The position numbers were made by a program, and so were the translations under genes. Of a stretch of 64,000 bases of DNA, positions 48,324 to 56,811 are shown piece by piece (within the stretch, counting starts at the first letter, position 1; each line of letters begins with the position of its first letter). The DNA comes from JACCZR01 sp035296565 (GTDB lineage: Bacteria; Actinomycetota; Thermoleophilia; Solirubrobacterales; Thermoleophilaceae): the NCBI GenBank assembly GCA_035296565.1, contig DATHAQ010000041.1:138082-202081 (forward strand), read 5' to 3'. The notes under the pieces were generated by a model. The model made no database searches, had not been told where the DNA came from, and saw nothing but the letters and a program-made list of their open reading frames with translations.

Positions 48324-49124
48324 GTGACAGAGATCGAAGCTGCGGCGCCCGCCCGATCGACGGTCGGCCCGCGCTCCTCACCCGAGCACATCCAGCGCGG
48401 CCAGCCGGAGGGCGTGCCCCCACTCGAGCTGACCGGAGAGCGCACCCTTCCCGACGTCCCCGCCGAGAACTACTGGTTCCAGCGCCACCTGGTGGTCTAC
48501 CGCTGGATCGCCGAGCGCTGCGGCGGCCTGGACGTCGTCGACATGGCCTGCGGCGAGGGCTACGGCAGCGACGTGCTCGCCTCGCGTGCCGCCCGGGTGA
48601 CCGGCGTCGACGCCAACCCCGAGGCCCACGAGCACGCGAAGGCCAAGTACACCCGGCCGGGAGTGCGCTTCGAGCGCGACCTGATCGACCGCTACTCGGA
48701 GCCCTGCGACGTTGTCGTGTTCCTGCAGACGATCGAGCACCTGACCGACCCGGGCGCCGCGCTCGACCACTTCCGCGCGATGGCGCCGACGGTCTACGTC
48801 TCGACGCCCAACGTGCTCACCCTCGCGCCAGAGGGCGCCGAGCGCTCGGGCAACCCGTGGCACGTGCATGAGTACCGCGCGCAGGAGTTCCGCGAGCTGT
48901 GCCAGGCGCACTTCGACCACGTCGAGCTGCTCGGGCTCTTCCACGCGCGCAAGCTGCGTGCGCACGAGCTCGCGCTGCGTGCTGGCTGGGACGATCTGCA
49001 CCCCAAGCTGGGCATCACCGAGCGCTTCTACGACCGCTTCACCCCCGCCATCTCGTGCGCGGACTTCGCGCTGCGCGAGGGGCCGCTCGACCGCGCGCTG
49101 GACTTCATCGCCGTCCTTCGGTGA
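48324..49124 (+). CDS. SAM-dependent methyltransferase, Rv3030-like
   Basis: 266 residues. 'LELTGERTLPDVPAENYWFQRHLVVYRWIAERCGGLDVVDMACGEGYGSDVLASRAARVTGVDANPEAHEHA' gives a family-specific N-terminus and SAM motif I (MACGEGYG). The 'LTGERT-P-ENYWF-RH--VY' pattern and the motif 'FLQTIEHLTDPGAALDHFRAM' match what I recall of mycobacterial Rv3030, from the methylglucose lipopolysaccharide cluster. Coupled by GTGA to the CPBP gene. The substrate here is inferred from context. Confidence 0.85.
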   Translation: MTEIEAAAPARSTVGPRSSPEHIQRGQPEGVPPLELTGERTLPDVPAENYWFQRHLVVYRWIAERCGGLDVVDMACGEGYGSDVLASRAARVTGVDANPEAHEHAKAKYTRPGVRFERDLIDRYSEPCDVVVFLQTIEHLTDPGAALDHFRAMAPTVYVSTPNVLTLAPEGAERSGNPWHVHEYRAQEFRELCQAHFDHVELLGLFHARKLRAHELALRAGWDDLHPKLGITERFYDRFTPAISCADFALREGPLDRALDFIAVLR

Positions 49125-49918
49125 GCGCCCCCGCGTATCCCGAGCTGCCGCTGGCGGCCCGGCCGCGCTGGCCGGCGTGGATGGCGCCGGCCGCGTTCTT
49201 CTCGGCCTTCGGGGTCACCATCGCCGCGGGTTTCCCGCTCCTGCCGGTGGCGTTGCTCACCGAGGCCGGCGACGCGGTGGCCGGCGTGGCACTGCTCGTG
49301 CTCGTCCTCGTCCAGGACGCCGCGTTGGTGGGCGTGGCGGTGTTCTTCGCCTCGCGGCGCCTCAAGCCCCAGCCCTGGCACTTCGGGCTGCGCCGCACCC
49401 GCTTCTGGGTCACCGCGGGCCTCGCGCTCGGCGCCGGGCTGCTGATCCTCGGCTTCGAGGTCGGGCTGCTGGAGCTGTTCGACACCGACGCCCCCGAGGA
49501 CGAGCTGGCCTCGAGCAACATCGTGGGCGCCATCGCAGTCGGGCTGGCCGTGATCGTGGTGGCTCCGGTCACCGAGGAGCTCTTCTTCCGCGGGTTCTTC
49601 TACCGCGCGCTGCGCACCCGGATGCGGATCGTGTGGGCGGTGCTGATCGACAGCCTGGTGTTCGCGTCGATCCACGTCCAGTACATCGGCGACCCCGAGA
49701 TCTTCATCGTGATCGGGGGGTTCGCCACGGTGGCCTGCCTCGTCTACGAGAAGACCGGCTCGATCTTCGCCTGCATCGCCATCCACGCGGCCTTCAACAC
49801 CGTCGCCAGCCTGGGCAGCTTCCCCGTCGTGTCGATCGTGATCGGCCTGTGCGTGCTGACGGCCTGCGTGCTCGTGGCCCGTCGCCTGAGCCCCGCCCCG
49901 TCTCCCTTCCCGGCGTGA
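49121..49918 (+). CDS. CPBP-family intramembrane metalloprotease
   Basis: 265 residues with about seven TM helices. The catalytic motif EExxxR is 'APVTEELFFRGFFYRALR' (about 151-168), with the later His motifs in 'VLIDSLVFASIHVQYIGD' and 'SIFACIAIHAAFNTVAS'. CPBP proteins are Abi/CAAX-type proteases. Its position between the methyltransferase and GH57 genes is shared by overlapping starts and stops (GTGA on both sides), but the target is unknown. Confidence 0.9.
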   Translation: MSAPAYPELPLAARPRWPAWMAPAAFFSAFGVTIAAGFPLLPVALLTEAGDAVAGVALLVLVLVQDAALVGVAVFFASRRLKPQPWHFGLRRTRFWVTAGLALGAGLLILGFEVGLLELFDTDAPEDELASSNIVGAIAVGLAVIVVAPVTEELFFRGFFYRALRTRMRIVWAVLIDSLVFASIHVQYIGDPEIFIVIGGFATVACLVYEKTGSIFACIAIHAAFNTVASLGSFPVVSIVIGLCVLTACVLVARRLSPAPSPFPA

Positions 49919-51327
49919 GCAGCGCTCGGCCCGGGGCGCTTGCGCTCGTACTGCACTCGCACATGCCGTACGTGGAGGGCTTCGGCACCTGGCCGTTCGG
50001 CGAGGAATGGCTGTGGGAGGCGACCGCAGCTGTCTACCTGCCGCTGCTCGAGCGCCTGGAACGCGCGGAGGCGCCCGTCACCGTGGGAGTCACGCCGGTG
50101 CTCGCCGATCAGCTGGAGACCATGCGCGACGGCGACTCCGGCGAGCGCTTCCTGCGCTTCCTGCGCGAGGTCCGCACGGCGGTGCACGAGGAGGACGAGC
50201 GCGGCCTGCGGGACACCGGCTTCGGCGACCTGGCGTACGAGGTCGGGCGGGCTGCCGGCGACTACAGCCGCGCCGACGCCGCCTTCGAGGCTCGCCGCCG
50301 CGACCTGATCGGCGCCTTCGCGGCGCTCGAGGGGGTCGAGCTGTGGACCTCGGCGGCCACCCACGCGCTGCTCCCCCTGGTGGCCACCGAGCAGGGCCTG
50401 GCGCTCCAGCTGGGCACGGGCACCCGCTCGCACGAGCGGCGCTTCAGCCACTTCGACGGCGGGTTCTGGCTACCGGAGTGCGCCTACGTCCCGGGCTTGG
50501 AGCGAGACCTGGCCGACCGCGGCGTGCGGGCCTTCTGCGTGGACCAGACCGGCGGCCCGGCGGCCGAGCAGCTGCAGCCGGTGGCCACCGAGGCGGGCCC
50601 CACCGCCGTGCCCATCGACTGGGCGACGATCGAGCTGGTGTGGAACGAGCGCTCCGGCTACCCCGTGCACCCGACCTACCGCGACTACCACCGCCGCACC
50701 ACCCACGATCTGCGCCCGTGGAACAACGGGGGCGAGCCCTACGAGCCCGAGCGGGCGCGCGCCCTCGCCCGCGAGCACGCGCGCGACTTCGTCGACCGCG
50801 TCCGGCAGCGCGTAGCCGGTGGCGGCCTGCTGTGCTGCGCGCTGGACACCGAGCTGCTGGGGCACTGGTGGTACGAGGGCCTCGACTGGCTGAGCGCCGT
50901 GCTGGAGGAGGCGTCGGCACGCGGCCTGGAGCTCGTCACCGTCGGGGAGGGGCTGGAGCGCGTGAAGCCCGTTCGTCGCGAGCTGCACGCCTCCAGCTGG
51001 GGCCGGGGCAAGGACCTCTCGACCTGGGACTCGCCCCAGGTGGCCGAGCTGGCCTTCAGTGCCCGGCGCGCGGAGCTGAGCCTCCTGGCGGCAACCGCCG
51101 ACGGAGCCGGCCACGACAGCCTCGCGCGCGCCGCCCGCGAGCTGCTGGCGCTGCAGTCGAGCGACTGGGCCTTCCTCGTCACGCGCGACCTCGCGGCCGA
51201 CTATCCGCTTCGCCGTGCGCGCGGCCACGAGGCCGGCGTCCGGGAGGCTTTGGCACACTCACGCTCGGATCCGGGGCTTCACAACCTCGCTCCGGACCTC
51301 GATCTGGCTTCGTTTTGCGCACCCTGA
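49915..51327 (+). CDS. GH57 glucan-branching-type enzyme, Rv3031-like
   Basis: 470 residues. 'ALALVLHSHMPYVEGFGTWPFGEEWLWEA' is the GH57 N-terminus. The nucleophile Glu is E188 in 'GGFWLPECAYVPGLE', and the acid/base Asp is D311 in 'CALDTELLGHWWYEGLDWL'. The C-terminal helices ('SSWGRGKDLSTWDSPQVAELAF', 'ALQSSDWAFLVTRDLAADYPLRRARGH') are those of alpha-1,4-glucan branching GH57 proteins. It would branch a glucan made by the next gene. It overlaps the next gene by 13 bp. Confidence 0.9.
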   Translation: MSSARPGALALVLHSHMPYVEGFGTWPFGEEWLWEATAAVYLPLLERLERAEAPVTVGVTPVLADQLETMRDGDSGERFLRFLREVRTAVHEEDERGLRDTGFGDLAYEVGRAAGDYSRADAAFEARRRDLIGAFAALEGVELWTSAATHALLPLVATEQGLALQLGTGTRSHERRFSHFDGGFWLPECAYVPGLERDLADRGVRAFCVDQTGGPAAEQLQPVATEAGPTAVPIDWATIELVWNERSGYPVHPTYRDYHRRTTHDLRPWNNGGEPYEPERARALAREHARDFVDRVRQRVAGGGLLCCALDTELLGHWWYEGLDWLSAVLEEASARGLELVTVGEGLERVKPVRRELHASSWGRGKDLSTWDSPQVAELAFSARRAELSLLAATADGAGHDSLARAARELLALQSSDWAFLVTRDLAADYPLRRARGHEAGVREALAHSRSDPGLHNLAPDLDLASFCAP

Positions 51328-52517
51328 TCCTCTCCTGGGAGTACCCGCCGCTCATCGAGGGCGGCCTGGCTCGGCACGTCCGCAAGCTGGCGGAGGGGTT
51401 GGTGGCCGAGGGCGTCGAGGTGCACGTGATCACGCGCGGCCACGAGGAGTCGCCGGCCGAGGAGGAGACCAACTGCGTCTTCGTCCACCGCGTCCGCGAG
51501 CCCGACCGCCCGTGGGACCTGGGCGAGTTCGTCACCTGGATCGAGCACATGAACGCCGACATGCTCGCCGCGGGCGTGGAGCTCGGCGACCGCCTGGCCT
51601 TCGACCTCGTACACGGCCACGACTGGCTGGTGGCGAGCGCCGGCGACCACCTGGCAAAGCGCTTCCGCTGCCCCTTCGTCGCGACCATCCACGCCACCGA
51701 GTTCGGCCGCCACCAGGGCTGGGTGGACAAGCACCCGCAGTCCTACATCCACGGCGTCGAGCGCTGGATGGCCAACCGCGCCGAGCTCGTGATCGCCTGC
51801 TCGTCCTACATGCGCGAGCACATCGCCGATGTCTACGGGCTCGAGTACGACCGCATCTCGGTCATCCCCAACGGCATCGACCCCGACGAGCTGGTGCCGG
51901 TCGACGACCTGCAAGCGCTGCGGGCGCGCTTCGCCTCGCCCGATCAGCGGCTGGTGCTGCTGGTCGGCCGGCTCGTCTACGAGAAGGGCTTCCAGCTCGC
52001 CCTGGAGGCGATGCCCGACCTCGTGGAGCGGCTGGGCAACGTGCGCTTCCTGGTGGCCGGCTCGGGCACCGCCGAGGCCGACCTGCGCCGCCAGGCCTCC
52101 GAGCTCGGCCTGGACCCCTACGGCACCTTCCTGGGCTGGATCGGCGATGACGTCCTGCACTCGCTCTACCGCATCTCCGACCTCACGGTGGTGCCGTCGC
52201 TGTACGAGCCCTTCGGCCTGGTGGCGCTCGAGGCGATGGCCTCGGGCTGCCCCTGCATCGTGGCCGACACGGGTGGCCTGCGGGAGATCGTCCCTGCTGG
52301 TGAGCGCGTGGGCCTGCGCTTCCACGGCGGCGACCCCGCCCACCTCGCCACGATGGCCGAGCGGCTGCTCACCGACGAGGTGCTGCGCGACCGCCTGGTC
52401 GTCGAGGCCTCCGAGCACGTGCTCACGTTCGACTGGGCCGACGTGGCCCGTCAGACCGTCGGCGCATATCGCGAGCTCGTGGGTCAACCCGTGCGCGTGG
52501 CGTCCCAGCGCCGGTAG
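51315..52517 (+). CDS. GT4 alpha-glucosyltransferase, Rv3032/glycogen-synthase-like
   Basis: 400 residues from a TTG. 'RTLILSWEYPPLIEGGLARHVRKLAEGLVAEGVEVHVITRG' is the N-terminal GT-B domain, 'VISVIPNGIDPDELV', 'VLLVGRLVYEKGFQLALEAM' and the donor site 'PSLYEPFGLVALEAMASGCPCIVADTGGLREIV' follow. It should build alpha-1,4-glucan from a nucleotide-glucose. The 3' end has been duplicated downstream. Confidence 0.92.
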   Translation: MRTLILSWEYPPLIEGGLARHVRKLAEGLVAEGVEVHVITRGHEESPAEEETNCVFVHRVREPDRPWDLGEFVTWIEHMNADMLAAGVELGDRLAFDLVHGHDWLVASAGDHLAKRFRCPFVATIHATEFGRHQGWVDKHPQSYIHGVERWMANRAELVIACSSYMREHIADVYGLEYDRISVIPNGIDPDELVPVDDLQALRARFASPDQRLVLLVGRLVYEKGFQLALEAMPDLVERLGNVRFLVAGSGTAEADLRRQASELGLDPYGTFLGWIGDDVLHSLYRISDLTVVPSLYEPFGLVALEAMASGCPCIVADTGGLREIVPAGERVGLRFHGGDPAHLATMAERLLTDEVLRDRLVVEASEHVLTFDWADVARQTVGAYRELVGQPVRVASQRR

Positions 52518-52576
52518 CGCGCACACCGTCCGCGAGAACGCTCAGGCGCCTGAGCGTTTTTTCGGAACGTGTGCCC
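52517..52576. terminator. Bidirectional intrinsic terminator, palindromic element copy F
   Basis: CGCTCAG-GCGC-CTGAGCG (52539-52556) is a perfect 7-bp hairpin, followed by TTTTTTC and preceded by GAGAA. Outer arms gcacaccgtccg and cggaacgtgtgc also pair. It follows the GT stop by 1 bp and can terminate in either direction. Confidence 0.85.
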
Positions 52577-52587
52577 GCTCCGCGGCG

Positions 52588-52620
52588 CTACTCGTAGCGC
52601 ATGCGCGTGGGCTCGTCGCG
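52588..52620 (-). pseudogene. Fragment of the acyltransferase 3' end
   Basis: Encodes 'DEPTRMRYE' plus stop, matching 'DQPTRMRYE' at the end of the intact acyltransferase. It is the end of duplication unit 1. Confidence 0.75.
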
Positions 52621-52817
52621 GTGGGCCTGCGCTTCCACGGCGGCGACCCCGCCCACCTCGCCAAGATGGCCGAGCGGTTGCTCACGGACGAGGTGCGCCG
52701 TCACGTCTGGTGGCCGAGGCTCCGGAGGGCGTGCTCCCCTTTCGACTGGGCCGACGTCGCCCGTCAGACCGTCATCGCTTCTCGCGAGCTGGTGGGTCAG
52801 CCCGCGACGTCCAGCGC
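52621..52817 (+). pseudogene. Fragment of the GT4 gene 3' end
   Basis: Encodes 'VGLRFHGGDPAHLAKMAERLLTDEV' and 'FDWADVARQT' with internal divergence and a shifted frame between them, matching the C-terminus of the intact transferase. It has no start and no donor-site region. Confidence 0.85.
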
Positions 52818-52821
52818 CGAT

Positions 52822-52884
52822 AGCGCGCACACCGTCCGAAAACCGCTCAGGCGGCTGAGCGTTTTTTTGGAGGCATGTGCGCTC
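52822..52884. terminator. Bidirectional intrinsic terminator, palindromic element copy G
   Basis: CGCTCAG-GCGG-CTGAGCG (52844-52861) followed by seven T residues and preceded by GAAAAC. The outer arm gcgcacaccgtcc matches copy F. It serves the acyltransferase on the minus strand and the plus strand read-through. Confidence 0.85.
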
Positions 52885-52913
52885 CGCGGGGAGGTGTGCC
52901 CCGCTTCGCGGCG

Positions 52914-53573
52914 CTACTCGTAGCGCATGCGCGTGGGCTGGTCGCGCATGCGGATGACGCGCGCCGGGACGCCGCCGACGACGGCGTTCTCGGGCACGTC
53001 GCGGGTCACCACGGCGTTGGTGCCGATCACGGCGTTGTCGCCGACCGTGACCCCGCGCAGGATGCACGCCCCGTAGCCGATCCAGACGTTGTTGCCCACC
53101 CGCACGTCGCGCTTGTAGATGCCCTGCAGGCGCACGGGACGGTCCACCTCGACCATGCCGTGGTCGAAGTCGATCAGCATCACCCGGTCGGCGATCACGC
53201 ACTCGCGGCCGATCGAGACGTGCTGGAAGGCCGAGACGGTGCACTCCTGGCCGAGCACGGTCTTGGCCCCGATCGAGATCAGGCCCTCGTGGGCGCGCAG
53301 CTTCGAGCCGTGGCCGATCCACGACCAGCGACCGAGCTCGATGCGCCCCTCGCGTCCGATCTGCAGCACGACCTTGGGCCCGATGAAGGCCAGCCCGTCG
53401 CTGTGCAGGCGCCGGTGCCACAGCCGCCGCAGCAGCAGGCGCACGGCCAGGCGGGCGTACTTGGGCGTGAGCATCCCATTGCGCCGCACGAAGCGCAGCA
53501 GCGTCAGCGGGCCGCCGTGCAGCGGGGCAGGGGCGCGCCGGACGTCCTCTCTAGTCTCGCGCGACGTGATCAT
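52914..53573 (-). CDS. Left-handed beta-helix acyltransferase, Rv3034c-like
   Basis: 219 residues. The N-terminal 60 are basic and helical. From about 61, hexapeptide turns form a beta helix ('AFIGPKVVLQIGREGRIELGRWSWIGHGSKLRAHEGLISIGAKTVLGQECTVSAFQHVSIGRECVIADRV', then 'DVRVGNNVWIGYGACILRGVTVGDNAVIGTNAVVTRDVPENAVVGGVPARVI'). It resembles maltose O-acetyltransferases; from memory Rv3034c is a comparable transferase in the mycobacterial cluster. GGAGG lies 5 nt before the ATG. The ATG overlaps the start of the divergent ABC gene. Confidence 0.85.
   Translation of the reverse strand: MITSRETREDVRRAPAPLHGGPLTLLRFVRRNGMLTPKYARLAVRLLLRRLWHRRLHSDGLAFIGPKVVLQIGREGRIELGRWSWIGHGSKLRAHEGLISIGAKTVLGQECTVSAFQHVSIGRECVIADRVMLIDFDHGMVEVDRPVRLQGIYKRDVRVGNNVWIGYGACILRGVTVGDNAVIGTNAVVTRDVPENAVVGGVPARVIRMRDQPTRMRYE
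53552..53557 (+). promoter_or_regulatory. -10 for the ABC ATPase inside the divergent gene
   Basis: TAGTCT ends 8 nt before the GTG at 53566 and lies within the first codons of the acyltransferase on the other strand. Confidence 0.4.
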
Positions 53574-54240
53574 CGAAGCCTCCGACCTGCACCGTATTTA
53601 CGGAGAGGGGCCGGCGGCGGTCAGGGCGTTGGACGGCGTCTCTGTCGACTTCGAGCAGGGCCGCTTCGCCGCGATCATGGGCCCCTCCGGTTCGGGCAAA
53701 TCCACGCTGATGCACATCCTGGCCGGGCTGGACGTTCCCACCTCCGGCACGGTGACCATCGACGGCACCGAGCTGGCGGGTCTCGACGACGCCGGACTCA
53801 CCGCGCTGAGACGGGACAAGCTCGGCTTCATCTTCCAGTTCTTCAACCTCCTGCCGGTTCTCAGCGCGGAGGAGAACATCCGTCTGCCGCTCACCATCGC
53901 GGGCCGCACGCCCGACCGCGAGTGGGTCGAGCAGCTGATCGATGTGGTCAAGTTGGGCGACCGGCGCACGCACCGCCCCGCTGAGCTCTCGGGCGGCCAG
54001 CAGCAGCGGGTCGCGGTGGCGCGGGCGCTGGTGTCCAGGCCGGCGGTGGTGTTCGCCGACGAGCCAACCGGCAACCTGGACTCCACCGCGAGCGACGAGG
54101 TCATGGAACTCCTGCGCCGCTCGGTCGACGAGTTCGGCCAGACCGTGGTGACGGTCACCCACGACCCCCACGCCGCCTCGTTCGCCGACCGCCTGGTCGT
54201 GTTGAACGACGGCAAGATCACCGAGGACCGCCGGCCGTAA
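53566..54240 (+). CDS. MacB-type ABC transporter ATP-binding protein
   Basis: 224 residues from a GTG. Walker A 'IMGPSGSGKSTLMHILAGLD' (about 38-57), Q-loop 'FIFQFFNLLPVLSAEENIRLPL', signature 'ELSGGQQQRVAVARALVSRP' and Walker B 'VVFADEPTGNLDS' match the LolD/MacB group. It energises the FtsX-type permease encoded next, which starts in the overlapped stop TAATG. Confidence 0.95.
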   Translation: MIIEASDLHRIYGEGPAAVRALDGVSVDFEQGRFAAIMGPSGSGKSTLMHILAGLDVPTSGTVTIDGTELAGLDDAGLTALRRDKLGFIFQFFNLLPVLSAEENIRLPLTIAGRTPDREWVEQLIDVVKLGDRRTHRPAELSGGQQQRVAVARALVSRPAVVFADEPTGNLDSTASDEVMELLRRSVDEFGQTVVTVTHDPHAASFADRLVVLNDGKITEDRRP

Positions 54241-56792
54241 TGCTCCGGCTGGCTCTGCGCAGCCTCGGCTCGCGCAAGCTGAGGACCTTCACCACGACGC
54301 TCGCCGTCTTCCTGGGCGTGGCCTTCGTGGCGGGGACGTACGTCCTCACCGACACGATCAACAAGTCGTTCGACGACATCTTCTCGGAGGCGGTGAAGGG
54401 CACCGACGTCGCGGTCACCCCGCGCGAGCCGGTCGCCCAGGACGACCGCGACCCGCCGGCATTCCCGGCGAGCACGCTCGACAGGGTCCGGCGGGTGGAG
54501 GGGGTGGAGAAGGCCGCGGGCGGCATCTTCTCGATGGTCAAGCTGGTCGACGACAAGGGCGACCCGCTGGTGGCGGGCTTCGCGCCCAACTTCGTCTCCT
54601 CGGCGCTGCCCCAGCCTTTCGAGACGTTCAGCTACACGCAGGGCCGGCCGCCCCGCAACCCGAACGAGGCCGCCGTTGACGCCGCGAGCGCCAAGCGCGC
54701 GGGGCTGCGAATCGGCGGCCGCGTGGGTGTGGCCGGCGACCGCGAGATCAAGCGCTACCGGGTCACCGGACTGGTGCGGCTGGGCGAGACAGCGAGCGGC
54801 GGCGCGAGCACAGCCGTGCTCGTCGGCCCCGAAGCCCAGCGCGCGGCGGGGAAGGAGGGCAAGTACGACCAGATCTCGGTCGCCGCGGCCGAGGGCGTGG
54901 ACCCGGGTCAGCTCAAGCGCCGGATTGCCCGCGTCGTTCCGCGCCAGGTGCGCGTGGAGACCGGGGACGAGAACGCCGACCGCGAGTCGCGAGACATCGC
55001 CGACGACCTCAAGTTCCTCAAGATCGCGCTGCTGGTGTTCGCCTTCGTGTCGATCTTCGTCGGCGCGTTCCTGATCTTCAACACGTTCTCGATCACCGTT
55101 GCGCAGCGCATCCGCGAGTTCGGGATGCTGCGGACGCTGGGAGCGTCGCGCGGGCAGATCCTCGCCTCGGTCGGAATCGAAGCGGCGCTGATCGGGGTCG
55201 TGGGCTCGGTGCTGGGGCTACTGGGAGGCATCGGCTTCGCGCCCCTGATCAACTCGTTGTTCAAGTCGGTCGGCATCGACCTGCCCAACACCGGCACGGT
55301 GCTGCAGGCCCGCACGATCATCGTCGCGCTGCTGATCGGGGTGGGGGTCACGCTGGTCTCGGCGCTGGCGCCGGCGTTGCGGGCGACGCGCGTGCCACCG
55401 ATGGCCGCCCTGCGCGAGGCGGCGCTGCCGGAGTCGAGACGCCGCGGACGGGTCGCGCTCGCGGCGGCGCTCACGCTCGGCCTCGCCGGCGTGGGGCTGG
55501 TGCTGGTGGGCCTGTTCGGCGGCATCGAGTCCTCTGGCTCGGCGGCGGCGCTGATGGGCGCGGGCACCGTGCTCGTGCTGCTCGCCGTGTCCCTCTTCAG
55601 CCCGCGGCTGGTGCGACCGCTCGCCTCACTGAGCGGCAAGCCGCTGGAGGCCCTGCGCGGCATCACCGGGCGCCTTGCGCGCGAGAACGCCATGCGCAAG
55701 CCGGGCCGCACGGCGGTCACTGCGGCGGCGCTGATGATCGGCCTTGCCGTGGTGGTCTTCGTGACCGTGTTCGCCGCGGGCTTTAGCAAGTCGATCTCGG
55801 ACTCGATCGACAAGAACTTCCAGGGCGACCTGACCGTGCAGAGCACCGACGGGTTCTCGCCGATACCCGAGCGCGTCGGGCAGCGGGTAGGGCAGGTCAG
55901 GGGAGTGGACACCGTCTCGTCCCTCGCCTACAGCGCGGCCCGGGTGAGGGGGATCCGGGGGGAGCAGCGGATGTCGGCGGTGAGTCCGGCGACCGTCAGC
56001 AAAGTCCTCAAGCTCGACTTCGACGAGGGCGACCAGTCCACGCTCACAGGGCTGAGAGACCGCGACGCGATCATCGACAAGAGCTGGGGTGAGTCGCACG
56101 GCGTGGGCGTAGGGGACGGGATCGCCGTGGAGACCCCGACCGGCAGGCGCGTCCTCTATCGCGTCAAGGGCAGTGTGGAGGACAGCAGCGACGACCTGCT
56201 GGGCTCTTTTGTCATCACCGAGCGGGCGCTGGCCCGGGACTTCGGTGAGGGCCGGCCCAGCAAGACCTTCGTAAAGCTGCAGCCGGGCGCAACCGGAAGC
56301 GCCAAGACGGTCGAGGAGCTGGTCAAGCGCGAGTTCCCCGCGGCCGAGTCGCTGAACCAGAAGCAGCTCAAGGACAGTCAGTCGGAGCAGATCAACCAGC
56401 TGCTGGGGCTGATCTACGCATTGCTCTCGCTGGCGGTGATCGTGTCGTTGTTCGGGATCGTGAACACGCTGGCGCTCTCGATTCACGAGCGCACGCGCGA
56501 GCTGGGGATGATGCGGGCAATCGGGATGTCGCGGCGTCAGGTGCGCCAGGTCATTCGCTACGAGGCGGCGATCACCGCGCTCATCGGGGCGATCCTCGGC
56601 TCGGTGCTCGGACTGGTGTTCGCCGCTTTGGTTTCTCGTCCACTTGCCGACGAAGGGTTTGTGCTCTCGTTTCCGGTGGTCACGCTGATCGCCCTGCTGG
56701 TACTGGCGGCCCTGGCCGGCGTCGTGGCGGCGATCGGCCCCGCCCGCCGGGCGGCCCGGATCGACGTCCTGGAGGCGCTGGCCTACGAGTAG
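54240..56792 (+). CDS. FtsX/MacB-type ABC transporter permease
   Basis: 850 residues. It has one N-terminal TM helix, an extracellular MacB-like periplasmic domain (about 40-230), three TM helices with the FtsX core 'FVSIFVGAFLIFNTFSITVAQRIREFGMLRTLGASRGQI', a second TM group and extracellular domain, and a final FtsX core 'LYALLSLAVIVSLFGIVNTLALSIHERTRELGMMRAIGMSRRQVRQVI'. This duplicated layout fits mechanotransmitting exporters rather than importers. The substrate is unknown. Confidence 0.93.
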   Translation: MLRLALRSLGSRKLRTFTTTLAVFLGVAFVAGTYVLTDTINKSFDDIFSEAVKGTDVAVTPREPVAQDDRDPPAFPASTLDRVRRVEGVEKAAGGIFSMVKLVDDKGDPLVAGFAPNFVSSALPQPFETFSYTQGRPPRNPNEAAVDAASAKRAGLRIGGRVGVAGDREIKRYRVTGLVRLGETASGGASTAVLVGPEAQRAAGKEGKYDQISVAAAEGVDPGQLKRRIARVVPRQVRVETGDENADRESRDIADDLKFLKIALLVFAFVSIFVGAFLIFNTFSITVAQRIREFGMLRTLGASRGQILASVGIEAALIGVVGSVLGLLGGIGFAPLINSLFKSVGIDLPNTGTVLQARTIIVALLIGVGVTLVSALAPALRATRVPPMAALREAALPESRRRGRVALAAALTLGLAGVGLVLVGLFGGIESSGSAAALMGAGTVLVLLAVSLFSPRLVRPLASLSGKPLEALRGITGRLARENAMRKPGRTAVTAAALMIGLAVVVFVTVFAAGFSKSISDSIDKNFQGDLTVQSTDGFSPIPERVGQRVGQVRGVDTVSSLAYSAARVRGIRGEQRMSAVSPATVSKVLKLDFDEGDQSTLTGLRDRDAIIDKSWGESHGVGVGDGIAVETPTGRRVLYRVKGSVEDSSDDLLGSFVITERALARDFGEGRPSKTFVKLQPGATGSAKTVEELVKREFPAAESLNQKQLKDSQSEQINQLLGLIYALLSLAVIVSLFGIVNTLALSIHERTRELGMMRAIGMSRRQVRQVIRYEAAITALIGAILGSVLGLVFAALVSRPLADEGFVLSFPVVTLIALLVLAALAGVVAAIGPARRAARIDVLEALAYE

Positions 56793-56811
56793 CGCTCAAG
56801 GGCCGCGCCGG

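Larger units (their letters stand above)
52308..52947. repeat. 313-bp tandem duplication at a convergent gene end
   Basis: Unit 1 (52308-52620) holds the true 3' end of the GT gene, terminator F and a fragment of the acyltransferase end. Unit 2 (52621-52947) holds a decayed GT fragment, terminator G and the true acyltransferase end. Spacing is 313 bp at the start, 306 at the terminator and 326 at the end. The units share gcgcgtgggc near their ends, suggesting recombination at short homology. Confidence 0.9.
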
